Part shown: piece by piece, positions 35,599 to 44,556 of the stretch | Layout of the letters: each line of letters begins with the position of its first letter | How positions within the stretch are numbered: the stretch's first letter is position 1 | NCBI RefSeq assembly: GCF_030518795.1 | Contig: NZ_CP130427.1 | Location: forward strand, 1,364,001 to 1,428,000 | DNA length: 64,000 nt | Direction of reading: 5' to 3' | Source of the DNA: Micromonospora sp. NBRC 110009 | GTDB lineage: Bacteria > Actinomycetota > Actinomycetes > Mycobacteriales > Micromonosporaceae | Program-made: the position numbers and the translations under genes | The notes under the pieces: generated by a model | Database searches by the model: none | Told to the model about the DNA's origin: nothing | The model's input: only the letters and a program-made list of their open reading frames with translations

Positions 35599-35866
35599 CC
35601 TGTCCAACGTCACCAGCCCGAAGGTGCTGGCCCTCTACCTGGCCGTGCTGCCGCAGTTCGTCGGCGGCGCGGCGCCGATCGGGGCGCTGCTCGCCTTCGC
35701 GCTCAACCACGCCGTGCTCAGCCTCGCGTACCTGCTGGTCCTGGTCGCGGCGCTGGACCGGGCCGGAGACCTGCTGTCCCGGCGAGCGGTCCGGCGCTGG
35801 CTGGACGGGCTTACCGGCGCGGCGCTGCTCAGCTTCGGCGCCCGCCTCGCCGCCGAGTGCACCTGA
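35599..35866 (+). pseudogene. 3' fragment of a lysE gene
   Basis: Starts inside the motif LSNVTSPKVLALYLAVLP and keeps the frame to a stop at 35864-35866 that matches the end of the intact lysE (34303-34566) throughout. The first ~120 codons are missing; the first in-frame GTG-type start would give only about 80 residues. It is the counterpart of the gene at 33937. Still open, so decay is moderate. Confidence 0.85.
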
Positions 35867-35877
35867 CACGCGGCTAG

Positions 35878-36066
35878 TCGTGGCTGCTGGGTCACGTTGA
35901 TCACCGCGCCGTTCGGTCGCGGACGAAGAACCGGCGCAGCCCCCACGGCTCGTCGGTCAGCGGGTAGACGATCTCGGCCCCGGCGGCGACGCAGCGGGCA
36001 TGCACGTCGTCGAGGTCGTCCACCTCGATCGACACGTCAGCGTGGACGCCCGAGTGCGCCGAGTCT
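35878..36066 (-). pseudogene. Truncated, frameshifted VOC/glyoxalase-like gene
   Basis: Reads DVSIEVDDLDDVHARCVAAG then AEIVYPLTDEPWGLRRFFVRD, the C-terminal half of a vicinal-oxygen-chelate domain. Next to VRD one C appears to be lost: the original frame stops, while the next frame continues as PNGAVINVTQQ, the normal family ending. No N-terminal half is present; the toxin-antitoxin promoter starts where it should be. Confidence 0.82.
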
Positions 36067-36079
36067 CTGCCCATCGGAG

Positions 36080-36098
36080 GTATACCGATTGCTATACT
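36080..36098 (+). promoter_or_regulatory. Promoter/operator of the HigBA-type pair
   Basis: GTATA (36080-36084) and TATAC (36093-36097) form a short inverted repeat. Its right arm is also the -10 hexamer TATACT (36093-36098), which ends 7 nt before ATG 36106. Antitoxin binding here would block transcription, the usual toxin-antitoxin autoregulation. Confidence 0.6.
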
Positions 36099-36105
36099 CG
36101 TCCTC

Positions 36106-36468
36106 ATGGTGGCCGGCGAGTGGGATGTTTACCTCGTCAACGAGGTGCGGCAGTGGATGGGGACACTCGACGGCAACACCTATGCCCGGGTCGTGCAGGC
36201 AATCGATCTCCTCGCGGAGCACGGCCCCGGTCTCGGACGGCCGCTGGTCGACACCATCCGCGGCTCGGCCATGGCGAACTTGAAGGAACTGCGGCCCGGC
36301 AGCGTACGTATCCTCTTTGCGTTCGATCCGTGGCGTTCGAGCATCCTGTTGGTTGCCGGCGACAAATCTGGCCAGTGGAAGACGTGGTACCGCGAGGCAA
36401 TCCCGCTCGCGGAGCACCGCTATGAGCTCTACCTGAAGGATCGGGCACGAGAGGAGGGGAAAGCATGA
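36106..36468 (+). CDS. higB: RelE/HigB-type toxin (Gp49-like)
   Basis: 120 residues. Matches the phage-derived Gp49/HigB-like toxin group: LDGNTYARVVQAIDLLAEHG, GRPLVDTIRGSAMANLKELR, SVRILFAFDPWRSSILLVAGDK and a basic C-terminus. By family it is a ribosome-dependent mRNA endonuclease. The toxin gene comes first, as in HigBA systems, and its stop overlaps the antitoxin start (ATGA). It replaces the start of a decayed VOC gene and is probably acquired. Codon use is somewhat less GC-extreme than the neighbours. Confidence 0.88.
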   Translation: MVAGEWDVYLVNEVRQWMGTLDGNTYARVVQAIDLLAEHGPGLGRPLVDTIRGSAMANLKELRPGSVRILFAFDPWRSSILLVAGDKSGQWKTWYREAIPLAEHRYELYLKDRAREEGKA

Positions 36469-36782
36469 GCGACTACACGCGGTGGCAGGACATCCGCGCT
36501 GAGCACGTCGCACGTGCCGGCGGGGAACAGGCGGTCGAGGCAGGCAAGCAGGAACTCCTCGCCGAGGTGATCGGTCACCGGCTGGCCGAGGTACGCCGTG
36601 CCCGAGGGCTGACCCAGCAGCAGGTGGCGGACCGGATGGGCGTCACCAAGGGCCGCGTCTCCCAGATCGAACAGGGCAAGATCTCCGGCCAGGAGGTGGT
36701 GGCCCGCTTCGCCGCCGCCCTGGGTGGCCGGCTCCACCAGGCCATCTACTTCGACGACGGAGACATCGCCGCCATCGCCTGA
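36465..36782 (+). CDS. higA: HigA-type antitoxin with XRE helix-turn-helix
   Basis: 105 residues. An XRE helix-turn-helix lies at about 39-95: LAEVRRARGLTQQQVADRMG then VTKGRVSQIEQGK. The N-terminal ~38 residues probably wrap the toxin. It neutralises HigB and represses the promoter at 36080-36098. Tight ATGA coupling with the toxin gene. Confidence 0.9.
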   Translation: MSDYTRWQDIRAEHVARAGGEQAVEAGKQELLAEVIGHRLAEVRRARGLTQQQVADRMGVTKGRVSQIEQGKISGQEVVARFAAALGGRLHQAIYFDDGDIAAIA

Positions 36783-36810
36783 GCCGACGGCGTGTCCGGC
36801 CTCCGATCCG

Positions 36811-36984
36811 TCAGGAGCGCGGAAGGCCCCGATACGCGTCCAGCCAGACCCAGTCACCGGGGTAGGTGGCCAGATCGGCGAGGCAGTAGTCGAGAGCGTC
36901 CGGCAGGGTCTTCGTGTCGACGCGGATCATGACATCGACCTGCCGCCGCCCCAACTCGTCCATGAGCAGCTCGATGTCGATCAC
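36811..36984 (-). CDS. Small unknown ORF downstream of ppx
   Basis: 57 residues from GTG 36984, or 50 from the internal ATG (MDELGRRQVDVMIRVD). It begins 11 nt after the ppx stop on the same strand. The sequence looks protein-like (ALDYCLADLATYPGDWVWLD) but I recognise no family. It could be a fragment left by the rearrangements on this side of the toxin-antitoxin pair. Confidence 0.45.
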   Translation of the reverse strand: MIDIELLMDELGRRQVDVMIRVDTKTLPDALDYCLADLATYPGDWVWLDAYRGLPRS

Positions 36985-36995
36985 GCCGTGCCGCC

Positions 36996-37937
36996 TCAGG
37001 CCAGGGACCAGGCGATGCCGTCGAGGATGTCGTGCTCGGAGGCGACCACCGAGGACATGCCGGCGCGCTCCATGATCACCCGGAGCACCAGGGCCCCCGC
37101 GCCGATCACGTCGGCCCTTCCGGGGTGCATCACCGGGATGGCGAGCCGCTCCTCGCGCGTCTTCGCCAACAGGTCGGCGGTGACGTCGGCGACCTGCTCG
37201 TAGGACACCCGGGCGTGGTGGATGCGCGCCGGGTCGTACTCGCGAAGGCCCTGCGCGATGGCGACCACGGTGGTGACCGACCCGGCGAGGCCGACCAGGG
37301 TGGCCGCCTCGCGGCCCGGCACGACCGCCAGCGCGCGGTCCACCGCGACGGCGATGTCGGCCTGCGCGGCGGCGATCTCGTCGAGGCCGGGCGGATCGCC
37401 GTGCAGGTGGCGCTCGGTCATCCGGACGCAGCCGATGTCCATCGAGACGGCGGCCTGGACGCCGCCCTCCCGGGTGCCGACCACGAACTCGGTCGAGCCG
37501 CCCCCGATGTCGACCACCAGGTAGGGCGGCTGCGCGCTGGCCGCCAGGCCACGCACCGCGCCGGTGAACGAGAGCCGGGCCTCCTCGTCGCCGGTGACCA
37601 CCTCGGGCGCCACACCGAGGGTCTGCTCCACCATGGCCCGGAAGTCGGCCGCGTTCGCCGCGTCCCGGGTGGCCGAGGTGGCACACATCCGTACCCGCTC
37701 GGCACCCAGCTTCTCGATCTCCGCCGCGTAGTCGGCGAGCGCCACCCGGGTCCGCTCGATCGCCTCGGGGGCCAGCCGGCCGGTCTTGTCGACCCCCTGA
37801 CCCAGCCGGACGATCTCCATCCGGCGGGTCACGTCCACCAGGGCCGCCTCCGGCCCGGCGGACGGGTCGGGCAGGTCGGCGACCAGCAGTCGGATCGAGT
37901 TGGTCCCGCAGTCGATGGCGGCCACGCGCGTCGTCAC
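36996..37937 (-). CDS. ppx: Exopolyphosphatase (Ppx/GppA family)
   Basis: 313 residues from GTG 37937. Actin-like ATPase fold: phosphate 1 AAIDCGTNSIRLLVAD, catalytic region CATSATRDAAN, phosphate 2 VVDIGGGSTEFVVG, and adenosine-type motif GLAGSVTTVVAI. It removes terminal phosphate from polyphosphate and perhaps pppGpp; the short single-unit form is usual in actinomycetes. A leaderless promoter precedes it, and a decayed fragment of a relative lies at 35413-35598. Confidence 0.93.
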   Translation of the reverse strand: MTTRVAAIDCGTNSIRLLVADLPDPSAGPEAALVDVTRRMEIVRLGQGVDKTGRLAPEAIERTRVALADYAAEIEKLGAERVRMCATSATRDAANAADFRAMVEQTLGVAPEVVTGDEEARLSFTGAVRGLAASAQPPYLVVDIGGGSTEFVVGTREGGVQAAVSMDIGCVRMTERHLHGDPPGLDEIAAAQADIAVAVDRALAVVPGREAATLVGLAGSVTTVVAIAQGLREYDPARIHHARVSYEQVADVTADLLAKTREERLAIPVMHPGRADVIGAGALVLRVIMERAGMSSVVASEHDILDGIAWSLA

Positions 37938-37944
37938 GGCTGCC

Positions 37945-37950
37945 ACCCTA
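37945..37950 (-). promoter_or_regulatory. -10 hexamer, leaderless start of ppx
   Basis: On the minus strand TAGGGT ends 7 nt before GTG 37937. Upstream genes read the same way, so ppx can be transcribed both alone and by read-through. Confidence 0.58.
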
Positions 37951-38013
37951 CGGCAGCCCGCTGGGCCGGACCCGACGGTCGCAGGCCCGGCGGGGCCGCC
38001 GACGCACATGGGA

Positions 38014-38526
38014 TCAGAGGCGCAGCAGCATCCGGGTGTTGCCGAGGGTGTTCGGCTTGACCCGTTCCAGGTCGAGGAACTCCGCCACACCCTCGTCGTA
38101 CGAGCGGAGGAGCTGCTCGTAGACCGGCTGTGGCACCGGCGCGCCGTCGATCTCGCGGAAGCCGAAGGCGCCGAAGAACCCGGTCTCGAAGGTCAACACG
38201 AAGATCCGGGCCACCCCCAGCTCGCGGGCCGCGTCGATCAGCTCGCCGACGATCCGGTGCCCGATCTTGTGCCCCCGGCAGTGCGGGTCGACCGCCACCG
38301 TCCGGATCTCGGCGAGGTCCTCCCACATCACGTGCAGCGCGCCGCAGCCGACCACCGTGCCATCGGGGGTCACCGCCACCCGGAACTCCTGCACGTCCTC
38401 GTAGAGGGTGACGGTGGCCTTGCTGAGCAGCCGCCGGTCGTCGGTGTAGGTGTCGACCAGCCCCCGGATGCCGCGCACGTCGGAGGTGCGGGCCCGGCGG
38501 ACGGTGATCTCGCGGGTGGTGGTCAT
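38014..38526 (-). CDS. argA: Amino-acid N-acetyltransferase (short ArgA-like GNAT)
   Basis: 170 residues. GNAT fold with AEIRTVAVDPHCRGHKIGHR (acetyl-CoA loop, about 71-90) and IFVLTFETGFFGAFGFREID, which is characteristic of the short N-acetylglutamate synthase-like group lacking the kinase domain. Likely first step of arginine synthesis. One base separates it from the DUF501 gene, so the two are coupled. Confidence 0.82.
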   Translation of the reverse strand: MTTTREITVRRARTSDVRGIRGLVDTYTDDRRLLSKATVTLYEDVQEFRVAVTPDGTVVGCGALHVMWEDLAEIRTVAVDPHCRGHKIGHRIVGELIDAARELGVARIFVLTFETGFFGAFGFREIDGAPVPQPVYEQLLRSYDEGVAEFLDLERVKPNTLGNTRMLLRL

Positions 38527-38527
38527 C

Positions 38528-39085
38528 TCACTCCGCCGGTGGGACGTCCACGCACGGGCCGGTGGCCCACCACTTCTCCACCAGGGCGAGGGTCTCGTCG
38601 CCGAACGGGTTGACGCCCGGCCCGGCGGCGAGCGCGTGCCCGAGGTGCACGTGCAGGCACTTCACCCGCCCCGGCATGCCGCCGGCGGAGATCCCGGCGA
38701 TCTCCGGCACCTGGCCGATCGCCTCCCGGCGGGCCAGGTAGTCCTCGTGCGCGGCCCGGTAGCGGGCGGCCAGCTCCGGGTCCTCGGCGAGCCGCTCGGC
38801 CATCTCCTTCATCAGCCCGGCCGACTCGAGCCGGCTGCACGCCGCGGTCGCCCGCGGGCAGGTCAGGTAGAACAGCGTCGGGAAGGGCGTGCCGTCGGCC
38901 AGCCGGGGCGTCGTCTCCACCACGTCGGGCAGGCCGCAGGGGCACCGGTGGGCCACCGCGCGGGTGCCGCGGGGCGGGCGCCCGAGCTGCGCGGCCACCG
39001 CGGCCAGGTCGGCCTCGGTGGCCGGTTGCCGTTCCGGCGGGGGTACGGAATCCGCCGCCGGGTCCTGCGGTGGTACGACGCTCAC
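38528..39085 (-). CDS. DUF501 domain protein
   Basis: 185 residues from GTG 39085. DUF501 features: LGRPPRGTRAVAHRCPCGLP, TPFPTLFYLTCPRATAACSRLES, and GISAGGMPGRVKCLHVHLGH. Several conserved cysteines and histidines suggest metal binding. Function unknown, but it is almost always next to ftsB/divIC and ppx in actinobacteria, as here. Confidence 0.9.
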   Translation of the reverse strand: MSVVPPQDPAADSVPPPERQPATEADLAAVAAQLGRPPRGTRAVAHRCPCGLPDVVETTPRLADGTPFPTLFYLTCPRATAACSRLESAGLMKEMAERLAEDPELAARYRAAHEDYLARREAIGQVPEIAGISAGGMPGRVKCLHVHLGHALAAGPGVNPFGDETLALVEKWWATGPCVDVPPAE

Positions 39086-39108
39086 GGTGCCTGTCTCTCG
39101 TCCGGTGC

Positions 39109-39744
39109 TCACTTGTCGGGGCGTTCGGCGTTGGCCGCCTGCACGCTCGACCACAGGGTGTCGTACCAGGGGTCGGGCGGTTTCGGCGGCCCCGGCTTCG
39201 CGCCCTTGCCGGCGTCCTTCGCAGCCCCCTCCGGGTCGGAGAGCACCACCAGCAGCGTCTCGCCGGGCCGCCCCATGAAGAAGCGTTCCCGGGCCTGGGT
39301 CTCGACGTACGCCGGGTCCTGCCACTTGGCCGCCTCGGCGGTGAGGTCCTCGATCAGCTTGCGCTGGTCGGCCTGGGACGCCTCCATCCGCTCGATGTCC
39401 GTCTGCTGGTCGAGGTAGACGCGGACCGGATAGGTGTACGCCAGGGCGAGCGCGATCAGCACCGCGAAGAGCACGGTGGCGCGCCCGGTGAGGCGCCGGG
39501 GTTGGGGTGCGGTGAGCCGCTTGACCGTGCCGCCCGCGGCGGTACGCCGGGCGGCCGCCGGGCGGCTCGCGGAGCGTACGCCGTCGGTGGCGCGGGCGGC
39601 GCCGGGTGACCGGCCGGTGGCGCGCGGCTCGGCGCGGACGCCGCCGTCGCGGCCCGACGACCGGGCCCGGGCACCGCCCGCCCGGCCGGCCTGACCCGGC
39701 CGACGGGCGGGACGCTGACCACCCGGTGTGCGGCGCTGCTGCAT
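39109..39744 (-). CDS. FtsB/DivIC-type septum formation protein
   Basis: 211 residues from ATG 39744 (ribosome-binding site GGGAGGGG at 39752-39759; the GTG at 39750 is too close). Long basic, Arg/Ala-rich cytosolic head (1-85), one transmembrane helix (VLFAVLIALALAYTYPV, about 93-109), a coiled coil (IERMEASQADQRKLIEDL), then the family's ARERFFMGRPGETLLVV. It would join the divisome with FtsL/FtsQ. Confidence 0.88.
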   Translation of the reverse strand: MQQRRTPGGQRPARRPGQAGRAGGARARSSGRDGGVRAEPRATGRSPGAARATDGVRSASRPAAARRTAAGGTVKRLTAPQPRRLTGRATVLFAVLIALALAYTYPVRVYLDQQTDIERMEASQADQRKLIEDLTAEAAKWQDPAYVETQARERFFMGRPGETLLVVLSDPEGAAKDAGKGAKPGPPKPPDPWYDTLWSSVQAANAERPDK

Positions 39745-39773
39745 CGTCACACCCCTCCCCGGGAGCTTGCGGC

Positions 39774-41213
<1,440 letters not shown>

Positions 41214-41266
41214 TCAACCGGCAACCGGTTTGCGAGACGTTGCGTGAATCGACAAGGCTGGGCACC

Positions 41267-41959
41267 ATGCCCGCCGCCTCGACGACTCTCCGCGTGCTCG
41301 CCGCCTCGGTCATCACGTCGCTCTCGGTCACCGGCTGCCAGGCCCTCGACGACGCCGGCGTCGCGCTCGGGCGGGCCGACCTGGTCAACGACCTCGCCTC
41401 CCGGATGGACCGGGCGCTGGAGCAGACCTGGGCCGCCGACTACCAGCTCCCCGGCGGCCGGAGCGCCTCGATCGCACAGACCACCGACCCGCTGCGCTCC
41501 GCGTACACCTGGCCGGACGGCAAGATCACGGTGACCCAGGAGGCGGTGACCCGGTGCGGGAACGCCGGCGGGCGTACCTCCTGCGAGGTGTCGCCGCCGG
41601 TGCTGACCGCCGGCAGGCCGTCGGTGATCGTCTACGCCGAGGCCCGCAAGCACGGCCTGGTCACTCCGCCGGCGGTGATCCGCCTGCTCACCGAGGCCGC
41701 CCTCGACCCCGAGGCCGTCATCGACGAGACCGACACCACCCTGGCCGGGCACCACGCGACCTGCGTCGACGTCACCCGCTCCGGGGACCGGTTCACCGCC
41801 TGCGTCACCACCGAGGGGGTGCTGGGCAGCTTCACCGGCACCCTCGACGGGAAGCCCGCGGAGGCCACACTGAGCCGCTACACCGACACCGTCGAGGCGG
41901 CCGCCTTCAACGTGCCGGCCGGGGCCGGCGTGGTCGACCGCCGCCCGGCCACCTCGTGA
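41267..41959 (+). CDS. Lipoprotein, function unknown
   Basis: 230 residues from ATG 41267. Signal peptide with lipobox V-T-G-C (Cys24), so it is exported and lipid-anchored. The mature part is a beta-rich single domain with four further cysteines (CGNAGGRTSCEV; TCVDVTRSGDRFTACVT), probably two disulfides. No family recognised. AAGGCT (41254-41259), 7 nt before the start, may be a weak -10. Its stop overlaps the nudC-like start. Confidence 0.8.
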   Translation: MPAASTTLRVLAASVITSLSVTGCQALDDAGVALGRADLVNDLASRMDRALEQTWAADYQLPGGRSASIAQTTDPLRSAYTWPDGKITVTQEAVTRCGNAGGRTSCEVSPPVLTAGRPSVIVYAEARKHGLVTPPAVIRLLTEAALDPEAVIDETDTTLAGHHATCVDVTRSGDRFTACVTTEGVLGSFTGTLDGKPAEATLSRYTDTVEAAAFNVPAGAGVVDRRPATS

Positions 41960-42813
41960 CCCGGTCCGGGCCGACCGGTCCGGGCGGCTTCGTCCCGGGT
42001 GCCGGCCGGAGCCGACCGCCGTCGCCCGACGACCTGGCCCTGCCGGTGGCCGGGCGCAAGCTGCTGACCGGCCCGGCCGGGCACTTCCCCCGGATCGGCG
42101 AGCTGCCCGCCGGCCTCGACTGGGTGCCGGTCGGCACGCTGGCCGGGACTCCCGCGTGGGCCGCCGAGGTCGCCGACGCCGAGGCGCTGCCGGGACGCTG
42201 GCGCGGCTGGCGGGGCATCGCCGCCGAACTGCCGGAACCGCTGGCCGCCCTCGCCGGGCGGGCACTCGCCGTGGTCACCTGGCGGCGTACCCACCGGTGG
42301 TGCGGGGCCTGCCGGGCCGAGCTGGCCGACGTGCCGGGCGAGACCGCGCGGCGCTGCCCCGACTGCGACCTGACCGTGTTCGTGCCGCTCTCCGTCGCCG
42401 TGCTGGTGGCCATCACCCGCTCCGGCCCGGACGGCGGCCCCGACGAGCTGCTCCTGGTCCGGCACGCGTACGGGCCGACGGACCTGTGGGCGCTGGTGGC
42501 CGGGTTCGTCGAGGCCGGCGAGTCGCTGGAGGCGGCCGCGCACCGGGAGGTCGGCGAGGAGGTCGGGCTGACCATCGGCCGGCCCGCCTACGTCGACAGC
42601 CAGCCCTGGGCGATGTCAGGCCCGAGCACCCTGCTGGCCGGCTTCACCGCCGCCGCCACCGACCCGCACGCCGAGCCGGTCGTCGACCCGAAGGAGCTGA
42701 CCCAGGCGCGGTGGTTCCCGATGGACGCGCTGCCGGTCGAGCTGCCCCCGGCGTACTCCCTCTCGCGCTGGCTGATCGACGCGGTCGCCGCCCGCGCCGC
42801 TTCCCCTCGGTGA
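41956..42813 (+). CDS. nudC: NAD(+) diphosphatase, NudC-like Nudix hydrolase
   Basis: 285 residues from GTG 41956, overlapping the lipoprotein stop. Zinc ribbon Cys116-x-x-Cys119 and Cys134-x-x-Cys137 precedes the Nudix box GFVEAGES to REVGEEVGL (about 183-205). It would cleave NAD(H) and possibly NAD caps from RNA. The SQPWPFP-type array that follows in typical NudC is SQPWAMSGPS here, so substrate preference may differ. A repeat hairpin begins at its stop codon. Confidence 0.88.
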   Translation: MTRSGPTGPGGFVPGAGRSRPPSPDDLALPVAGRKLLTGPAGHFPRIGELPAGLDWVPVGTLAGTPAWAAEVADAEALPGRWRGWRGIAAELPEPLAALAGRALAVVTWRRTHRWCGACRAELADVPGETARRCPDCDLTVFVPLSVAVLVAITRSGPDGGPDELLLVRHAYGPTDLWALVAGFVEAGESLEAAAHREVGEEVGLTIGRPAYVDSQPWAMSGPSTLLAGFTAAATDPHAEPVVDPKELTQARWFPMDALPVELPPAYSLSRWLIDAVAARAASPR

Positions 42814-42850
42814 GAAGGGCGTCCTTCTCTACCGGAGGCGTTAACCGGGG
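42812..42850. repeat. Intergenic repeat element, copy 2
   Basis: A hairpin (42812-42818 with 42823-42829) adjoins the 16-nt core shared, in reverse complement, with the copy at 12383-12398. It lies between the stops of convergent nudC and the DUF885 gene and could act as terminator. Confidence 0.6.
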
Positions 42851-42858
42851 GCCCCTCC

Positions 42859-44478
42859 TTACAAGCCCAGCAGGGTGCGGAGGTGGCGCGGGGGCGGACA
42901 GTCGTGGGACAGCATCGCGTCGTGCCAGTCGCGCACCGAGACGTCGTCGGGGCGGGCGCGGGCGATGTCGGCCAGCTCGCTGTAGCCGACGAAGTAGGTG
43001 GAGAGCTGGGTGGAGGTCAGCAGCGCCCGCCGCCACTTGCCGGCCGCCTCACCCTCCTCCTGGAAGCCGCGCCCGGTCATCAGCGCCATCGCCTCCGCCT
43101 CGGGCAGGTCCTCGCCGTGCACCAGCTGGTCGAGCAGCGCGTTGATGGTCATCCGGAGCTGCATCTTGAGCTGCTGGAGCCGGACCGGCAGGCCACCGAA
43201 GCCGAGACCGGCCATCAGCTCCTCGGTGTAGACCGCCCAGCCCTCGACGAACACCCCCGACTCGGTGAGCCGCCGGACCCGGGTGGGGCCCGCGTACCGG
43301 CGGGCGTGGGCGAGCTGGAGGAAGTGGCCCGGCATCGCCTCGTGCACCGTCAGGTTGCGGATCATGTGGTCGTTGTACTCGCGGTAGAACGACTCGACCC
43401 GCTGCGCCGGCCAGTCCGCCGGAGTGGGCGCGATGCAGTAGAAGGTCGGCACGTTCGCCGTCTCCAGCGGCCCCGGCGAGTCGCAGTACGCCACCGCCAC
43501 GCCCCGGGCGAACTCCGGCATCTCCTGGATCACGCACGGGTCGTCCACCAGGCTGACCAGGTCGTGCGCGCGGACGAAATCGGTCGCCTCGTCGAGGGTG
43601 ATCGAGGCCAGGTCCACGATAGTGGCGTCGTCGGGGTGCTCGGCGGCGAGCAGGTCCAGCGCCCGGCGGACGGTCGCGTCGTCGGCCGGGCCGCCGACCA
43701 GCTCGGCGGCCGCCTCCCGGATCTCGGCGGTGACCCGCTCCAGGTTGTCCCAGGCCCGGCGCTGAACCTCGGCGGCGCTCAGCTCGGTGTCGAGGGTGTG
43801 CCAGAGCCGCGCCTCCCAGCGCCGCCGCCCCAGCCGGGGGTCGCGCCCCGGGCCGGCGTCGGCGGACAGGCCCATCCGCAGCCAGGCCACGAACTCCTCC
43901 AGCGCGGCGATCGCCGCCGTGGCCGCCGGCTCGACCCGGTCGTACATGGCCGGCGCCTCGGCCAGCAGCCCCGGCAGCTCGTCGCGGATCAGCGCGGCCG
44001 TGCCGGTGAACTGGCCGACCGCCGTCTCGGCGTGGATCCGCGGCATGTCGCGCAGGGTGGCCCGCGCGGTGGCCAGGGCGTCCGGTACGGCGGAGAGCCG
44101 CCCGGTGAGACTCTCCAGCCGCACCTCGGCGGGGGCGAAGGGGCGGGCCAGCAGGGCGTGCAGCAGCGGGCCCGGGTTGTGCCGCAACGGGTCCCACTCG
44201 TGGGCCCGGATCTCGGTCGCCTCGAACAGCCCCCGGTCGACCAGGCTGCTCAGCAGCGCGTGGTCGACCCGCTCGTCGACGTCGAGCGAGTCCGGGTCGA
44301 TCTCGGAGAGCGCGTCGGCCGCGTCCCGGAGCATCGCCTGGTCGGCGGCGAGGCCGTCGGCGGAGAGGTCGGGCAGTCGGTCGTCGTACCGGTGGTCCCC
44401 GGCGGACGTGGCCAGCCCGGGCCGGCTCTCCAGCAACGCCTCCACGATCCGCTCGGCAAGCGGCACGAACGCTTCCAT
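42859..44478 (-). CDS. DUF885 family metallopeptidase-like protein
   Basis: 539 residues from ATG 44478. The start is set by a leaderless promoter; a GTG two codons earlier would be almost inside it. The zinc motif HEAMPGH is in LTVHEAMPGHFLQLAHARR, with a downstream Glu in EGWAVYTEELM, the gluzincin arrangement. All-helical, no signal peptide. Substrate unknown; likely a cytosolic peptidase or ester/amide hydrolase. Confidence 0.88.
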   Translation of the reverse strand: MEAFVPLAERIVEALLESRPGLATSAGDHRYDDRLPDLSADGLAADQAMLRDAADALSEIDPDSLDVDERVDHALLSSLVDRGLFEATEIRAHEWDPLRHNPGPLLHALLARPFAPAEVRLESLTGRLSAVPDALATARATLRDMPRIHAETAVGQFTGTAALIRDELPGLLAEAPAMYDRVEPAATAAIAALEEFVAWLRMGLSADAGPGRDPRLGRRRWEARLWHTLDTELSAAEVQRRAWDNLERVTAEIREAAAELVGGPADDATVRRALDLLAAEHPDDATIVDLASITLDEATDFVRAHDLVSLVDDPCVIQEMPEFARGVAVAYCDSPGPLETANVPTFYCIAPTPADWPAQRVESFYREYNDHMIRNLTVHEAMPGHFLQLAHARRYAGPTRVRRLTESGVFVEGWAVYTEELMAGLGFGGLPVRLQQLKMQLRMTINALLDQLVHGEDLPEAEAMALMTGRGFQEEGEAAGKWRRALLTSTQLSTYFVGYSELADIARARPDDVSVRDWHDAMLSHDCPPPRHLRTLLGL

Positions 44479-44485
44479 GCGCACG

Positions 44486-44491
44486 ACCCTA
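44486..44491 (-). promoter_or_regulatory. -10 hexamer, leaderless start of DUF885 gene
   Basis: On the minus strand TAGGGT ends 7 nt before ATG 44478, as at ppx. Confidence 0.58.
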
Positions 44492-44556
44492 CCGATCTTC
44501 CCCGGTCCGGACCGACCGCCGTGATCAAGAGATCGGCGTCGACCCGAACCTCCCGA

